A DNA stretch of 13,560 bases, taken from contig CAJBBC010000080.1 in the NCBI GenBank assembly GCA_903951185.1, positions 1-13,560 on the forward strand, in the 5' to 3' direction. Made by a program: the position numbers and the translations under genes. Each line of letters begins with the position of its first letter. Within the stretch, counting starts at the first letter, position 1. Source of the DNA: an uncultured Actinomycetes bacterium (lineage in GTDB: Bacteria > Actinomycetota > Actinomycetes > S36-B12 > UBA5976). This document shows positions 5,921-13,108 of the stretch, in pieces. The notes below the pieces were generated by a model. That model worked only from the letters and a program-made list of their open reading frames with translations, did no database searches and was not told the origin of the DNA.

Positions 5921-7024
5921 ATGCCAGCCCCAGGTGAATTAATAATGGTCGAACCTAAACGACCCAAACCACCTATCCATTGGTCTGATTTAAGTGTCGA
6001 AGAACGTAAAGCCCGCGTAATCGATTTAGGTTTACCAGGATTTCGGGCTGATCAAATATCCCGCCAATGGTACGGCCGCCTTTCAGATAAACCCGAAACT
6101 TGGACTGACATTCCGGCGGAATTACGTGGTGAATTACAAGCCACACTTTTCCCAGAATTAATGTCCTCGATCAAATCACTTGACTGTGACAACGGCACAA
6201 CTGTGAAACAAGTATGGAAACTTTTTGACGGCGTCTTAGTTGAAAGTGTTTTAATGCGTTATCCAGAACGCGTGACAATGTGTATTTCTTCACAAGCCGG
6301 TTGCGGCATGAATTGCCCATTTTGTGCCACCGGTCAAGGCGGCTTAACTCGCAATCTCTCCACAGCCGAAATTGTGGAACAAGTTTTAGCTGGAGCTCGC
6401 GATTTAGCCAATGGGAAGATTGCTGGTGGAGTAGGGCGCGTTAATAATTTAGTTTTTATGGGCATGGGTGAACCGATGGCCAATTACAACAATGTAATGA
6501 ATGCAATCAGACGCTTAACTGATGATCCACCAGCAGGCTTAGGAATGTCTGCTCGCGGAATAACAGTGTCAACAGTTGGGCTGGTGCCAAGAATTAGGCA
6601 ACTTGCCGAAGAAGGTTTACCGCTTACTTTAGCAATTTCACTACATGCACCAGATGATGAATTACGCGACACTTTAGTACCGATTAATACTCGCTTTAAA
6701 GTAAGTGAAGTTTTAGATGCCGCTTGGTACTACGCCGAAACAACTGGACGACGAGTTTCAATCGAGTACGCGTTGATCAAAGATATTAATGATCAAGGTT
6801 GGCGCGCTGATTTACTAGGTGAATTACTGGCTGGCCATCTTGTCCACGTTAATTTGATTCCGCTAAATCCAACTCCAGGTTCAAAATGGACAGCTTCCAG
6901 ACCAGAAGATGAACGTGAATTTGTAAGACGCCTGCGCAACCATGGCGTACCAGCTACAGTTCGCGACACGCGGGGACGCGAAATCGATGGCGCTTGCGGC
7001 CAATTAGCGGCCAGCGCAAAGTAG
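5921..7024 (+). CDS. rlmN: Dual-specificity 23S rRNA (A2503-C2)/tRNA (A37-C2) methyltransferase
   Basis: A 367-residue radical-SAM methyltransferase that adds a C2 methyl to A2503 of 23S rRNA, and in E. coli also to A37 of some tRNAs. The 4Fe-4S motif is C128xxxC132xxC135 (GCGMNCPFCATG). The methyl-carrying Cys is C359 (GACGQL) and the second catalytic Cys is C121 (MCISSQ). GMGEPMANYNNV (181-192) is the SAM-binding GEP motif, and VNLIPLNPTPG (310-320) is family-typical. ATG 5921 is preferred because the N-terminus MPAPGEL resembles the conserved actinobacterial start (MPxPGEL, from memory) and a -10 box ends 7 nt before it. ATG 5945 with AGGTGA 7 nt upstream is a real alternative that would remove 8 residues. 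It stands apart from cdsA by 56 nt. Confidence 0.95.
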   Translation: MPAPGELIMVEPKRPKPPIHWSDLSVEERKARVIDLGLPGFRADQISRQWYGRLSDKPETWTDIPAELRGELQATLFPELMSSIKSLDCDNGTTVKQVWKLFDGVLVESVLMRYPERVTMCISSQAGCGMNCPFCATGQGGLTRNLSTAEIVEQVLAGARDLANGKIAGGVGRVNNLVFMGMGEPMANYNNVMNAIRRLTDDPPAGLGMSARGITVSTVGLVPRIRQLAEEGLPLTLAISLHAPDDELRDTLVPINTRFKVSEVLDAAWYYAETTGRRVSIEYALIKDINDQGWRADLLGELLAGHLVHVNLIPLNPTPGSKWTASRPEDEREFVRRLRNHGVPATVRDTRGREIDGACGQLAASAK

Positions 7025-7107
7025 TTATTTAACTGCGAATTTTGGCTAAATCTCTAAGCCCCGAGTTTTAAGACATAAAGTTAACCTAATTTTTCGCTAA
7101 ATAGTCC

Positions 7108-7122
7108 TAAAGTTGAGACGTT
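7108..7122 (+). promoter_or_regulatory. Possible leaderless promoter of the Pr6Pr gene
   Basis: TAAAGT (7108-7113) fits TAnnnT and lies 9 nt before ATG 7123. There is no SD in between; the ten bases AGACGTTATG around the start (7116-7125) are identical to those at the rlmN start. No clear -35 is visible. The preceding rlmN-to-here gap is 98 nt and contains no convincing terminator. Confidence 0.35.
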
Positions 7123-7815
7123 ATGAACAAACTTAAATTACGTAAAGCCCTATACGGGATAACTGCACTAAGTGCTTGGTCAGGCCTAGCCCTATCTTTC
7201 GTTATTGAATTATTCGGTTTAGTCGAACTGAAGTTAACTGACCCACCAATCCCGAACTCTCAATTTGCCTATTTCGGGCACTATGAAGATGGCTTAGCTG
7301 GTGGGCCAGCTCGCCTAATGGATTTATTTAGTTACTTCACAATTTGGTCACAAATTGTCGTTGGTCTGTTCGCCACTTTATTATTCTTAAATCCAAGTCG
7401 CGATAGTAAGTGGATGCGAATCGGCCTAGTTGATGCACTCTTGATGATCACAGTTACTGGAATTGTTTATAACTTATTACTTGGTCCAAATTATCCACCA
7501 CAGGGCTTGAATCAAATTTCTAGTCCGATTGAGCACACCATAACCCCAATTCTGATGGTGCTGGTATTTATCGTTGCTGGTCCACGGGGTTGGATAAATG
7601 CAAAAACTATTGCCAAAGCTTTGGTTCTGCCCATTATTTATGTGGGCTACACCTTAGTTCGTGGCGTAATCACAAAAACTTATCCGTATGACTTTTTCGA
7701 TGTTATTACCTACGGCTACCAAGATGTCCTGACTTTTGTGATGGTGATTATGGCCGCTTCCGTTTTTGTGGCTTCAATATATTGGCTTATCGATAGTAGA
7801 TTCGCAAAGCGCTAA
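7123..7815 (+). CDS. Pr6Pr family integral membrane protein
   Basis: A 230-residue membrane protein with about six to seven hydrophobic helices (roughly 11-33, 68-90, 100-120, 137-155, 164-182, 201-226) and short polar loops; the C-terminus (DSRFAKR) is basic and probably cytoplasmic. The conserved pattern is that of the actinobacterial Pr6Pr family: YFTIWSQIVVG (71-81), DALLMITVTGIVYNLLL (109-125), a His in the PIEHTITPILMVL segment, AGPRGWI, YTLVRG, and TYPYDFFDVITYGY (186-199). The name refers to predicted helices; no biochemical role is established, so none is assigned. No signal peptide beyond the first helix. Its stop codon TAA forms part of the -10 box proposed for the next gene, so it probably belongs to its own or a leaky unit. 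Confidence 0.75.
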   Translation: MNKLKLRKALYGITALSAWSGLALSFVIELFGLVELKLTDPPIPNSQFAYFGHYEDGLAGGPARLMDLFSYFTIWSQIVVGLFATLLFLNPSRDSKWMRIGLVDALLMITVTGIVYNLLLGPNYPPQGLNQISSPIEHTITPILMVLVFIVAGPRGWINAKTIAKALVLPIIYVGYTLVRGVITKTYPYDFFDVITYGYQDVLTFVMVIMAASVFVASIYWLIDSRFAKR

Positions 7816-7825
7816 ACTAACTTCC
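7813..7825 (+). promoter_or_regulatory. Probable leaderless promoter of the response-regulator gene
   Basis: TAAACT (7813-7818) fits TAnnnT and ends 7 nt before ATG 7826, with no SD between. Its first three bases are the stop codon of the preceding gene. The geometry is the same as at rlmN. The -35 region (about 7790, TCGATA) is weak. Confidence 0.45.
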
Positions 7826-8482
7826 ATGGAAACACGGAAGGTATTAGTTGTTGAAGACGATCCGTTTCTACAAACGCTGATCGCCGATTCACTAACTGGT
7901 GCGGGATTCATTGTCGAAAAAGCATCATCAGCTGTAAAGGCCAAACAAGCGCTGATAACTTTTGATCCAGATGCTGCGGTATTAGATATTGAGTTAGGCC
8001 ATGGTCCGACCGGGATAGATTTTGCCGATTATTTAGTTAGGCAATTTCCGCATACGGCCATTGTTTTCTTAACCCATTTACCAGATCCACGTTTTGTTGG
8101 CGTAGATTCATCTGCTATTCCAGCCAAAGCTGCGTACATTCGTAAAGAAACCATTACTGAACAAGGTGCTTTAGTCCAGATTCTGGAGACAGCCTTACGC
8201 GATGGGGCAAATAAAAACCGCAAACTTAGAACTGACTTAGATCCAAATCGACCATTAGCGAAGTTATCAAAATCTCAAATTTCAGTATTGCGAAATATTG
8301 CCCAAGGCTTATCTAATGCGGAAATAGCGCAGCAACGTGGTTCTACACTTCGAGCGGTTGAACACTTAATCCGCCGAACTTTCGCTGCAGCTGGAATAGA
8401 TAGTGATCAAACTTTAAACGCTCGAACAAGTGCTGCTCGAGCTTATGTTGAAGCAGCCGGTATCCCAACGAGTAGCCAGTGA
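7826..8482 (+). CDS. NarL/LuxR-type two-component response regulator
   Basis: A 218-residue cytoplasmic transcription regulator. The receiver domain (about 4-125) has all switch residues: D11 and D12 (VVEDD), phospho-acceptor D54 (AVLDIELG), T83 (FLTHL) and K107 (YIRK). The LuxR/GerE helix-turn-helix covers about 147-192 (LSKSQISVLRNIAQGLSNAE, then TLRAVEHLIRR as recognition helix). The frame is open further upstream to ATG 7766, but ATG 7826 gives the standard receiver start METRKVLVVEDD and is preceded by a TAAACT box; the upstream start would overlap the membrane-protein gene by 50 nt. The next gene, 35 nt downstream, is a sensor kinase, its likely partner. The regulon is unknown; the palindromes at 10298-10331 are one possible target. 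Confidence 0.93.
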   Translation: METRKVLVVEDDPFLQTLIADSLTGAGFIVEKASSAVKAKQALITFDPDAAVLDIELGHGPTGIDFADYLVRQFPHTAIVFLTHLPDPRFVGVDSSAIPAKAAYIRKETITEQGALVQILETALRDGANKNRKLRTDLDPNRPLAKLSKSQISVLRNIAQGLSNAEIAQQRGSTLRAVEHLIRRTFAAAGIDSDQTLNARTSAARAYVEAAGIPTSSQ

Positions 8483-8517
8483 TTACTTCGCTTACTGAAC
8501 TAGCCTAAGTATTTAAC

Positions 8518-10296
8518 ATGTTGAACTTTAAAAAGTCGCTTACCCCAACCCGCCAAGATTTAGCTAAATCACTTGACCAAATTGGTGGCCAGTATGCGCT
8601 GAGCTGGCCAGTTGCGGTAATTTCATTTTTTTGGGCGAGCTACATCTCTGTTGCTTTTGACCAAAATCGCTTTGAGACTTCAATACTTGGTTGGCTTAGC
8701 GTTTCACTGATTGCGCACATCATCGTTATCCTGGTGGCAATTCCGATTAGATTATTTCTATTGCCAGTTCGGCAAAGATCGGCAAAACCTGCACTTACTC
8801 TTGGCGTATTTGCTGTATTCGGTCTATTGCGCGCATCCATTGTTGGCCAGACTGCAGTTTGGTTTGAGTTGGCGCCCACCGCCGAATGGGGTTACCGTCA
8901 AATTTCGGCCCTACTTACCATTACTGCAGGTTTAGCAGTAACCACTTTATTGGTCGCAAACATAGCTGAGCGGCAGATAACTTTAAGAAACTTAACCACG
9001 GAACGCAACAAAATACTCTCCCTTCAAAATCAAGCTGATCAACTGCTACAAACAGAATTAGATGAAATACAAGAGATTATTAACGAGAGTATTCGACCGT
9101 CACTGGATGAAATTACTAATGCTTTGTCCGGTAAAACTGGTTTAAATCTTGAAACTTCACGACAAACAACAAATCTGATCACAGCTTTAATTAATGAGAA
9201 AGTAAGGCCAATAAGTGATGATTTACACGCTCCGAGCGCGATTAAAGCTTTAGATAACTACTGGAGTGACTTTAAAGCTCCACTGGTGAAGTTGACTACT
9301 CGCATTTCAGTGAAAAGTATGATCAGTCCGATATTAGTTTTCATCCTTCTTTCGGCTACCGCAATATCCGGATCTATTTATTACGCTGGCTTTGCTGCAC
9401 TGTGGAATGGTACATTCATTTACTTACCTTTTTTGCTGGTTTCAAGTCTGGCTAAGTTTTTAATCCCGGAATATTGGAAACTTAATATTTGGGCAGCAAT
9501 CCCGATTACAGTTTTCGCGCACCTTGGTGCAGCTTTCCCAGGTCTATATGCCATTAACTTTTTAGATTCAACTTATCCAGGTGTTGGCCGTCAATTTAGT
9601 GTGGGAGTATTGGGCTTTGCAATTGCGGCAGGAATCTTAGCCTTGCTCCAAGCGATTCAAGCAGAGCGAGTTAAATTCGAAGCGGATTTAGCTGAAGCAA
9701 ACCAAGAAGCAACTCGGTTAATGTCTAATTTAAATCAGCGAATTTGGATTATGCGAAAGACTGCTGCCCAGTTATTACATGGTTCAGTACAAGCCTCACT
9801 TACAGCGGCAAATCTTCGGTTACGCCAAGGCGATATTTCAAACCAAACTTTATTGAAAGTGCAAGAGGATATTTTTCGCGCCATAGCCTCGATTTCAGAA
9901 ACTAATCAAATTTCAATCGACTTAGAAGATTCGATCGAAGAGTTAATTGATTTATGGGAAGGTGTTTGCAACATAGATGTTGCAATTAGTGCCCAGTTAG
10001 TTAGTTCAATAAATCTAGATCCGTCAGCTACTTACTGTGTGAATGAGTTCTTGAAAGAGTGTGTGAATAATGCGATCAAGCACGGTCAGGCTACGGATAT
10101 CGAAATTTCGATAACCCAACTCAAACCAGAAGCGATCGAAATAGTGGTACTCAATAATGGGCAGAGTTCGGATCCGGGCCCAACTGGCTTAGGCACCAGG
10201 ATTTTGGATGAAATAACCACAACTTGGCACCGCAGTTCAATAAACACAGGCACTCAAGTTTGGGCTGAAATACCCCTAACTGGGCGAGTTAGTTGA
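8518..10296 (+). CDS. Multi-spanning membrane sensor histidine kinase
   Basis: A 592-residue kinase, probable partner of the upstream regulator. There are two blocks of membrane helices: about 30-48, 58-83, 94-115, 128-148, then a helical cytoplasmic stretch (150-265), then 268-290, 298-316, 322-348 and 362-382, followed by a coiled coil (about 380-410). The phosphorylation helix carries H421 in QLLHGSVQASLTAANLRL, where the usual HD/HE acidic residue is Gly. The C-terminal GHKL ATPase domain has the N-box NEFLKECVNNAIKHG (509-523), a G1-like box VLNNGQ (544-549) with Asn where Asp is expected, and GPTGLGTRIL (555-562). No periplasmic sensor domain is evident, so it may sense the membrane itself or a partner. 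No SD is visible at the ATG. Confidence 0.85.
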   Translation: MLNFKKSLTPTRQDLAKSLDQIGGQYALSWPVAVISFFWASYISVAFDQNRFETSILGWLSVSLIAHIIVILVAIPIRLFLLPVRQRSAKPALTLGVFAVFGLLRASIVGQTAVWFELAPTAEWGYRQISALLTITAGLAVTTLLVANIAERQITLRNLTTERNKILSLQNQADQLLQTELDEIQEIINESIRPSLDEITNALSGKTGLNLETSRQTTNLITALINEKVRPISDDLHAPSAIKALDNYWSDFKAPLVKLTTRISVKSMISPILVFILLSATAISGSIYYAGFAALWNGTFIYLPFLLVSSLAKFLIPEYWKLNIWAAIPITVFAHLGAAFPGLYAINFLDSTYPGVGRQFSVGVLGFAIAAGILALLQAIQAERVKFEADLAEANQEATRLMSNLNQRIWIMRKTAAQLLHGSVQASLTAANLRLRQGDISNQTLLKVQEDIFRAIASISETNQISIDLEDSIEELIDLWEGVCNIDVAISAQLVSSINLDPSATYCVNEFLKECVNNAIKHGQATDIEISITQLKPEAIEIVVLNNGQSSDPGPTGLGTRILDEITTTWHRSSINTGTQVWAEIPLTGRVS

Positions 10297-10297
10297 G

Positions 10298-10331
10298 GAT
10301 TGGATCCAATCTGTGTTAAATTGGATCCAAT
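10298..10331. promoter_or_regulatory. Twin palindromic operator, spaced 21 bp
   Basis: The perfect palindrome ATTGGATCCAAT occurs twice, at 10299-10310 (extended to 14 bp, GATTGGATCCAATC, 10298-10311) and 10320-10331. Centres are exactly 21 bp apart, two turns of B-DNA, as expected for cooperative binding of two dimers on one face. It lies 1 nt after the kinase stop and overlaps the likely -35 of the next transcript. The size and symmetry fit a homodimeric repressor (GntR/FadR- or TetR-type), but no regulator gene is identified here. As RNA the copies could also pair with each other. Confidence 0.7.
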
Positions 10332-10351
10332 CTAATTAACTTAATTAGGGT
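10321..10351 (+). promoter_or_regulatory. Probable promoter for the microORF / acyl-CoA dehydrogenase
   Basis: TTGGAT (10321-10326), inside the second palindrome, and TAGGGT (10346-10351) are spaced 19 bp and resemble -35 and -10 elements; TAGGGT is the same hexamer proposed for rlmN. Between them is an AT-rich inverted repeat TAATTAA-C-TTAATTA (10333-10347). Binding at the palindromes would block this promoter. The resulting mRNA would have about 140 nt before the dehydrogenase ATG. Spacing is slightly long, so the call is tentative. Confidence 0.4.
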
Positions 10352-10397
10352 CCAAAACGAGCTACCAGTCAGAAGTTTCCAGAAAGAGAGAACTGTG

Positions 10398-10526
10398 ATG
10401 ACCTTCACCCATTCACTTGCTGAAATATTGATCCTGGCATTCGTTAGTCTGAATTGCTACGTAAATGTAGTTCGTTTCAATTGGGAGAGGAAGAAGCGCA
10501 ATGGCAGCTCCACAGCATCCGTTTGA
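10398..10526 (+). CDS. Candidate 42-residue membrane microprotein (small ORF)
   Basis: ATG 10398 opens a 42-codon frame ending at TGA 10524-10526. A purine-rich AAAGAGAG (10383-10390) lies 7 nt upstream, a plausible SD; GTG 10395 is an alternative start. The product has one hydrophobic segment, LAEILILAFVSLNCYVNVV (residues 7-25), followed by a strongly basic tail with RKKR (31-34), the layout of a single-pass protein with a cytoplasmic C-terminus. The last 26 nt overlap the start of the dehydrogenase gene in another frame and the frame contains that gene's SD, so its translation could couple to or modulate the dehydrogenase. No homology is recognised. It may instead be chance or a regulatory leader peptide. 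Confidence 0.35.
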   Translation: MTFTHSLAEILILAFVSLNCYVNVVRFNWERKKRNGSSTASV

Positions 10527-11676
10527 TCTTTACAGTATCGACTCGCTATTCAACGAAGAGCAATTAGCAATTCGTGATGTTGCCCGCGACTTCGTTAACG
10601 ACCGGATCAAACCACATATTTCTCAGTGGTTCGAAGATGGCACTATTCCAGGCCGTGAACTAGCTAAAGAGATGGGCCAACTTGGCATGTTAGGTATGCA
10701 TCTTGAAGGCTATGGCTGTGCTGGTACAGATGCGACAACTTACGGATTAGTTTGTGCGGAACTAGAAGCCGGCGATTCAGGTTTACGCTCTTTAGTTTCA
10801 GTTCAAGGTTCTTTAGCTATGTTTGCTATTTGGAAATGGGGCTCCGAAGAACAAAAGCAAGAATGGTTGCCGGCGATGGCAGCTGGCGACAAACTAGGTT
10901 GCTTCGGCTTAACCGAATCTGATGCTGGTTCCAATCCAATTGAAATGCGCACTAACGCTAAGCGCGATGGCGATGACTGGATACTTAATGGTTCAAAAAT
11001 GTGGATCACAAACGGTAACATCGCCGATGTTGCAGTGGTTTGGGCACATACTGACGATGGTGTTCGTGGTTTCTTAGTTCCAACTAATACACCAGGATTT
11101 ACGGCCAATGTCGTACATCATAAACTTTCACTTCGCGCATCAGTTACTAGCGAATTAGTTTTTGAGAATTTACGGTTACCAAAAGATGCAATCTTCCCAG
11201 AAATCAAAACTCTTCGCGGTCCACTATCTTGTCTATCCGAAGCTCGCTTTGGCATCCTCTTTGGTGTGATTGGTGCAGCTCGCGATTGCCTTGAAACAGC
11301 GATTGATTACACCATGACCCGTCATCAATTTGGACGTCCACTAGCTAGTTTCCAATTAAGTCAGCAGAAATTAGCTGATATGGCAATTGCAACCGGTAAC
11401 GGAATGTTGTTAGCTGCGCACCTTGGCAAACTTAAAGATCAACATTTACTGCGCCCAGAGCAAGTAAGTATTGGCAAGAAATCAAATGTTCGAATGGCAT
11501 TAGAAGTTGCTCGTGAGTCACGTTCAATGCTCGGTGGCAGTGGTATTACTTTGGAGTACCCAATAATTCGTCACATGAATAACTTGGAAAGTGTCTACAC
11601 CTATGAAGGTACTAACGAAATCCATACTTTAGTAGTCGGTCAAGCACTAACAGGAATTGCAGCTTACGCAAATTAA
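10501..11676 (+). CDS. gcdH: Acyl-CoA dehydrogenase, glutaryl-CoA dehydrogenase type
   Basis: A 391-residue FAD flavoenzyme. It closely follows glutaryl-CoA dehydrogenase, which oxidises and decarboxylates glutaryl-CoA to crotonyl-CoA in lysine/tryptophan degradation. Family features: EGYGCAG (69-75), the LRSLVSVQGSL block (95-105) with R96 equivalent to the glutaryl-carboxylate-binding Arg of human GCDH, CFGLTESDAGSNP (134-146) at the FAD/substrate site, KMWITNG (166-172), FSLRAS-like KLSLRAS, RHQFGRPLASFQLSQQKLAD (274-293), and the catalytic base E369 in TYEGTNEIH (367-375). A strong SD (GGGAGAGG, 10483-10490) lies upstream of the ATG. The upstream twin palindromes suggest substrate-responsive repression. 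No electron-transfer flavoprotein or lysine-pathway gene is in the window, so the physiological substrate is inferred. Confidence 0.85.
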   Translation: MAAPQHPFDLYSIDSLFNEEQLAIRDVARDFVNDRIKPHISQWFEDGTIPGRELAKEMGQLGMLGMHLEGYGCAGTDATTYGLVCAELEAGDSGLRSLVSVQGSLAMFAIWKWGSEEQKQEWLPAMAAGDKLGCFGLTESDAGSNPIEMRTNAKRDGDDWILNGSKMWITNGNIADVAVVWAHTDDGVRGFLVPTNTPGFTANVVHHKLSLRASVTSELVFENLRLPKDAIFPEIKTLRGPLSCLSEARFGILFGVIGAARDCLETAIDYTMTRHQFGRPLASFQLSQQKLADMAIATGNGMLLAAHLGKLKDQHLLRPEQVSIGKKSNVRMALEVARESRSMLGGSGITLEYPIIRHMNNLESVYTYEGTNEIHTLVVGQALTGIAAYAN

Positions 11677-11684
11677 CAGAAATT

Positions 11685-11719
11685 AAAAGAGCCGGCGATT
11701 AATTTTCGTCGGCTTTTTT
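11685..11719. terminator. Bidirectional intrinsic terminator between convergent genes
   Basis: AGCCGGCGA (11690-11698) pairs with TCGTCGGCT (11706-11714), one G-U pair, loop TTAATTT, followed by a run of T (11714-11719) that ends the dehydrogenase transcript. On the minus strand the same hairpin is followed by TTTT (complement of 11685-11688), so it can also stop the oxidoreductase mRNA, whose stop codon (11718-11720) abuts the stem. Confidence 0.88.
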
Positions 11720-13100
11720 ATTTGCCAGTAAAGCGGCCAACTATTTTTGGAATAACTGAGTCTTTTCCAGATCTATTTTCAAAATGATCACTAAAAGTCA
11801 TCGCCTGTAAACCAATGTTTGCCCCAAGCCAGCGCAAAGGTTCAAGTTCCCAATTTGGTGATTTGTGATTAACCCAAGGTAAGTCAATTAAATTTGACGC
11901 ATTATGGGAGATTAAATCAGCCAGAGTGCGACCAGCTAAATTACTTGTGCCAACTCCATCACCGACATAGCCACCAGCCCAAGCTAGCCCGGTGTGCTTA
12001 TTTAATCCAACAGAAGGCATCCAATCTCGAGTAATACCAAGTGGGCCACCCCAGGTATGGGTTACTGCTTTATTTTGGACAACCGGAAAAAGTTCACCAA
12101 GTATTTTTTTCAGCGCATTATGCACTTTAGGTACTTGATCGTATTGAGCCTTGATTTTGGAGCCAAAGTGATAAGGCGCCCCGCGACCGCCAAAGGCAAA
12201 TCTGTTATCCGCAGTGCGCTGCCCATAGATAATTAAATTTCTACCATCACTAAACGTTTGGCGTTTAGCTAAACCGATTTGATCCCAATCAGATTCACTC
12301 AACGGTTCAGTAGCCAACATTAAAGAATAAATTGGGGCAACTATTCTTTTGTGACCCTCGATCGAAGGAGTATATCCCTCGGTGGCTCGGACGACATATT
12401 TACTTCTAATAACTGCTTGTGGAGTGACCACCATACCTGGATGTATTTGCACAACCGTAGTATTTTCAAAAATCTGCACACCAAGTGTTTCAACTAATCG
12501 GGCAAGTTCACGAACTAATTTAGCTGGGTTAATTGCGGCTACATGCTTTGTGTAAATTGAACCAAAATTATTTGTGACTTTTGCTTGCGCTGTGGTTTGC
12601 TCGGGGGATAAGTAAGCGTAATCCGTTGAGTCAAACCCCCAACTTTCCCATTCGGCTATTTCGGCTTGCGCCCGAGCTTGTTGCAGCGCAGTTCTAGCAA
12701 AAACCAATGACCCACCACGTTGCCAGTCACAATCAATATTTTCGCTGGCCACAACTTGTTCGATTTCCGAAACTGTATTGTGCATTGCCCGTTGCATTGC
12801 TACTGCACGATTCGGCCCAAATTGCTTTGCTAATTTGCTTACTGAAGTGGGGAATAGAGCCGAACACCAGCCGCCATTTCGCCCCGAGGCACCGAATCCG
12901 ACAACCTGTGCTTCAACAATGGCAATAGTTAAGTTTGGATTTTGCTTAGCTAAGTAATAGGCAGTCCAAAGCCCGGTGTAGCCGCCGCCAACAATCGCAA
13001 TATCAACATCTAAGTCGTTAGTTAATTCCGGTCGGTCACTTTTCGTAAGCGCCGGAGGTAAGGTATCCCACCAAAATGAGATATTGCGATTGTCAGTCAT
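11718..13100 (-). CDS. DAO-family FAD-dependent oxidoreductase
   Basis: A 460-residue flavoprotein with the D-amino-acid-oxidase-like fold. The N-terminal Rossmann motif is VDIAIVGGGYTGLWTAYYLA (32-51) with E63 (IVEA) for the FAD ribose, then GFGASGRNGGWCSALFP (68-84), the family-typical flavin region. A C-terminal FAD block AGGYVGDGVGTSNLAGRTLADL lies near 384-405. Relatives include gamma-glutamylputrescine oxidase (PuuB), glycine/sarcosine oxidases and many uncharacterised actinobacterial oxidoreductases starting with the same LWxDTLPPxLT segment. It is 8 nt downstream of an aminotransferase gene on the same strand, so the two are one operon, probably oxidising an amine or amino acid. The substrate cannot be read from sequence. 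No SD is visible at the ATG; translation may be coupled to the upstream gene. Confidence 0.85.
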   Translation of the reverse strand: MTDNRNISFWWDTLPPALTKSDRPELTNDLDVDIAIVGGGYTGLWTAYYLAKQNPNLTIAIVEAQVVGFGASGRNGGWCSALFPTSVSKLAKQFGPNRAVAMQRAMHNTVSEIEQVVASENIDCDWQRGGSLVFARTALQQARAQAEIAEWESWGFDSTDYAYLSPEQTTAQAKVTNNFGSIYTKHVAAINPAKLVRELARLVETLGVQIFENTTVVQIHPGMVVTPQAVIRSKYVVRATEGYTPSIEGHKRIVAPIYSLMLATEPLSESDWDQIGLAKRQTFSDGRNLIIYGQRTADNRFAFGGRGAPYHFGSKIKAQYDQVPKVHNALKKILGELFPVVQNKAVTHTWGGPLGITRDWMPSVGLNKHTGLAWAGGYVGDGVGTSNLAGRTLADLISHNASNLIDLPWVNHKSPNWELEPLRWLGANIGLQAMTFSDHFENRSGKDSVIPKIVGRFTGK

Positions 13101-13108
13101 AGCAATTA

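Noticed and set aside
5945..5947. Internal ATG of rlmN with SD-like AGGTGA as the main start.
   Set aside because: The PGEL-containing N-terminus upstream looks conserved in actinobacterial RlmN, so 5921 was kept; 5945 is retained only as an alternative.
7766..7825. Upstream in-frame ATG adding 20 residues to the response regulator.
   Set aside because: It would overlap the membrane-protein gene by 50 nt and precede the receiver start with unrelated sequence; ATG 7826 gives the standard start and has a promoter-like box.
10297..10340. The twin palindromes as an intrinsic terminator for the histidine kinase gene.
   Set aside because: The copies could pair into a 12-bp stem, but no T-run follows and both units are individually perfect palindromes with helical spacing, which fits an operator better.
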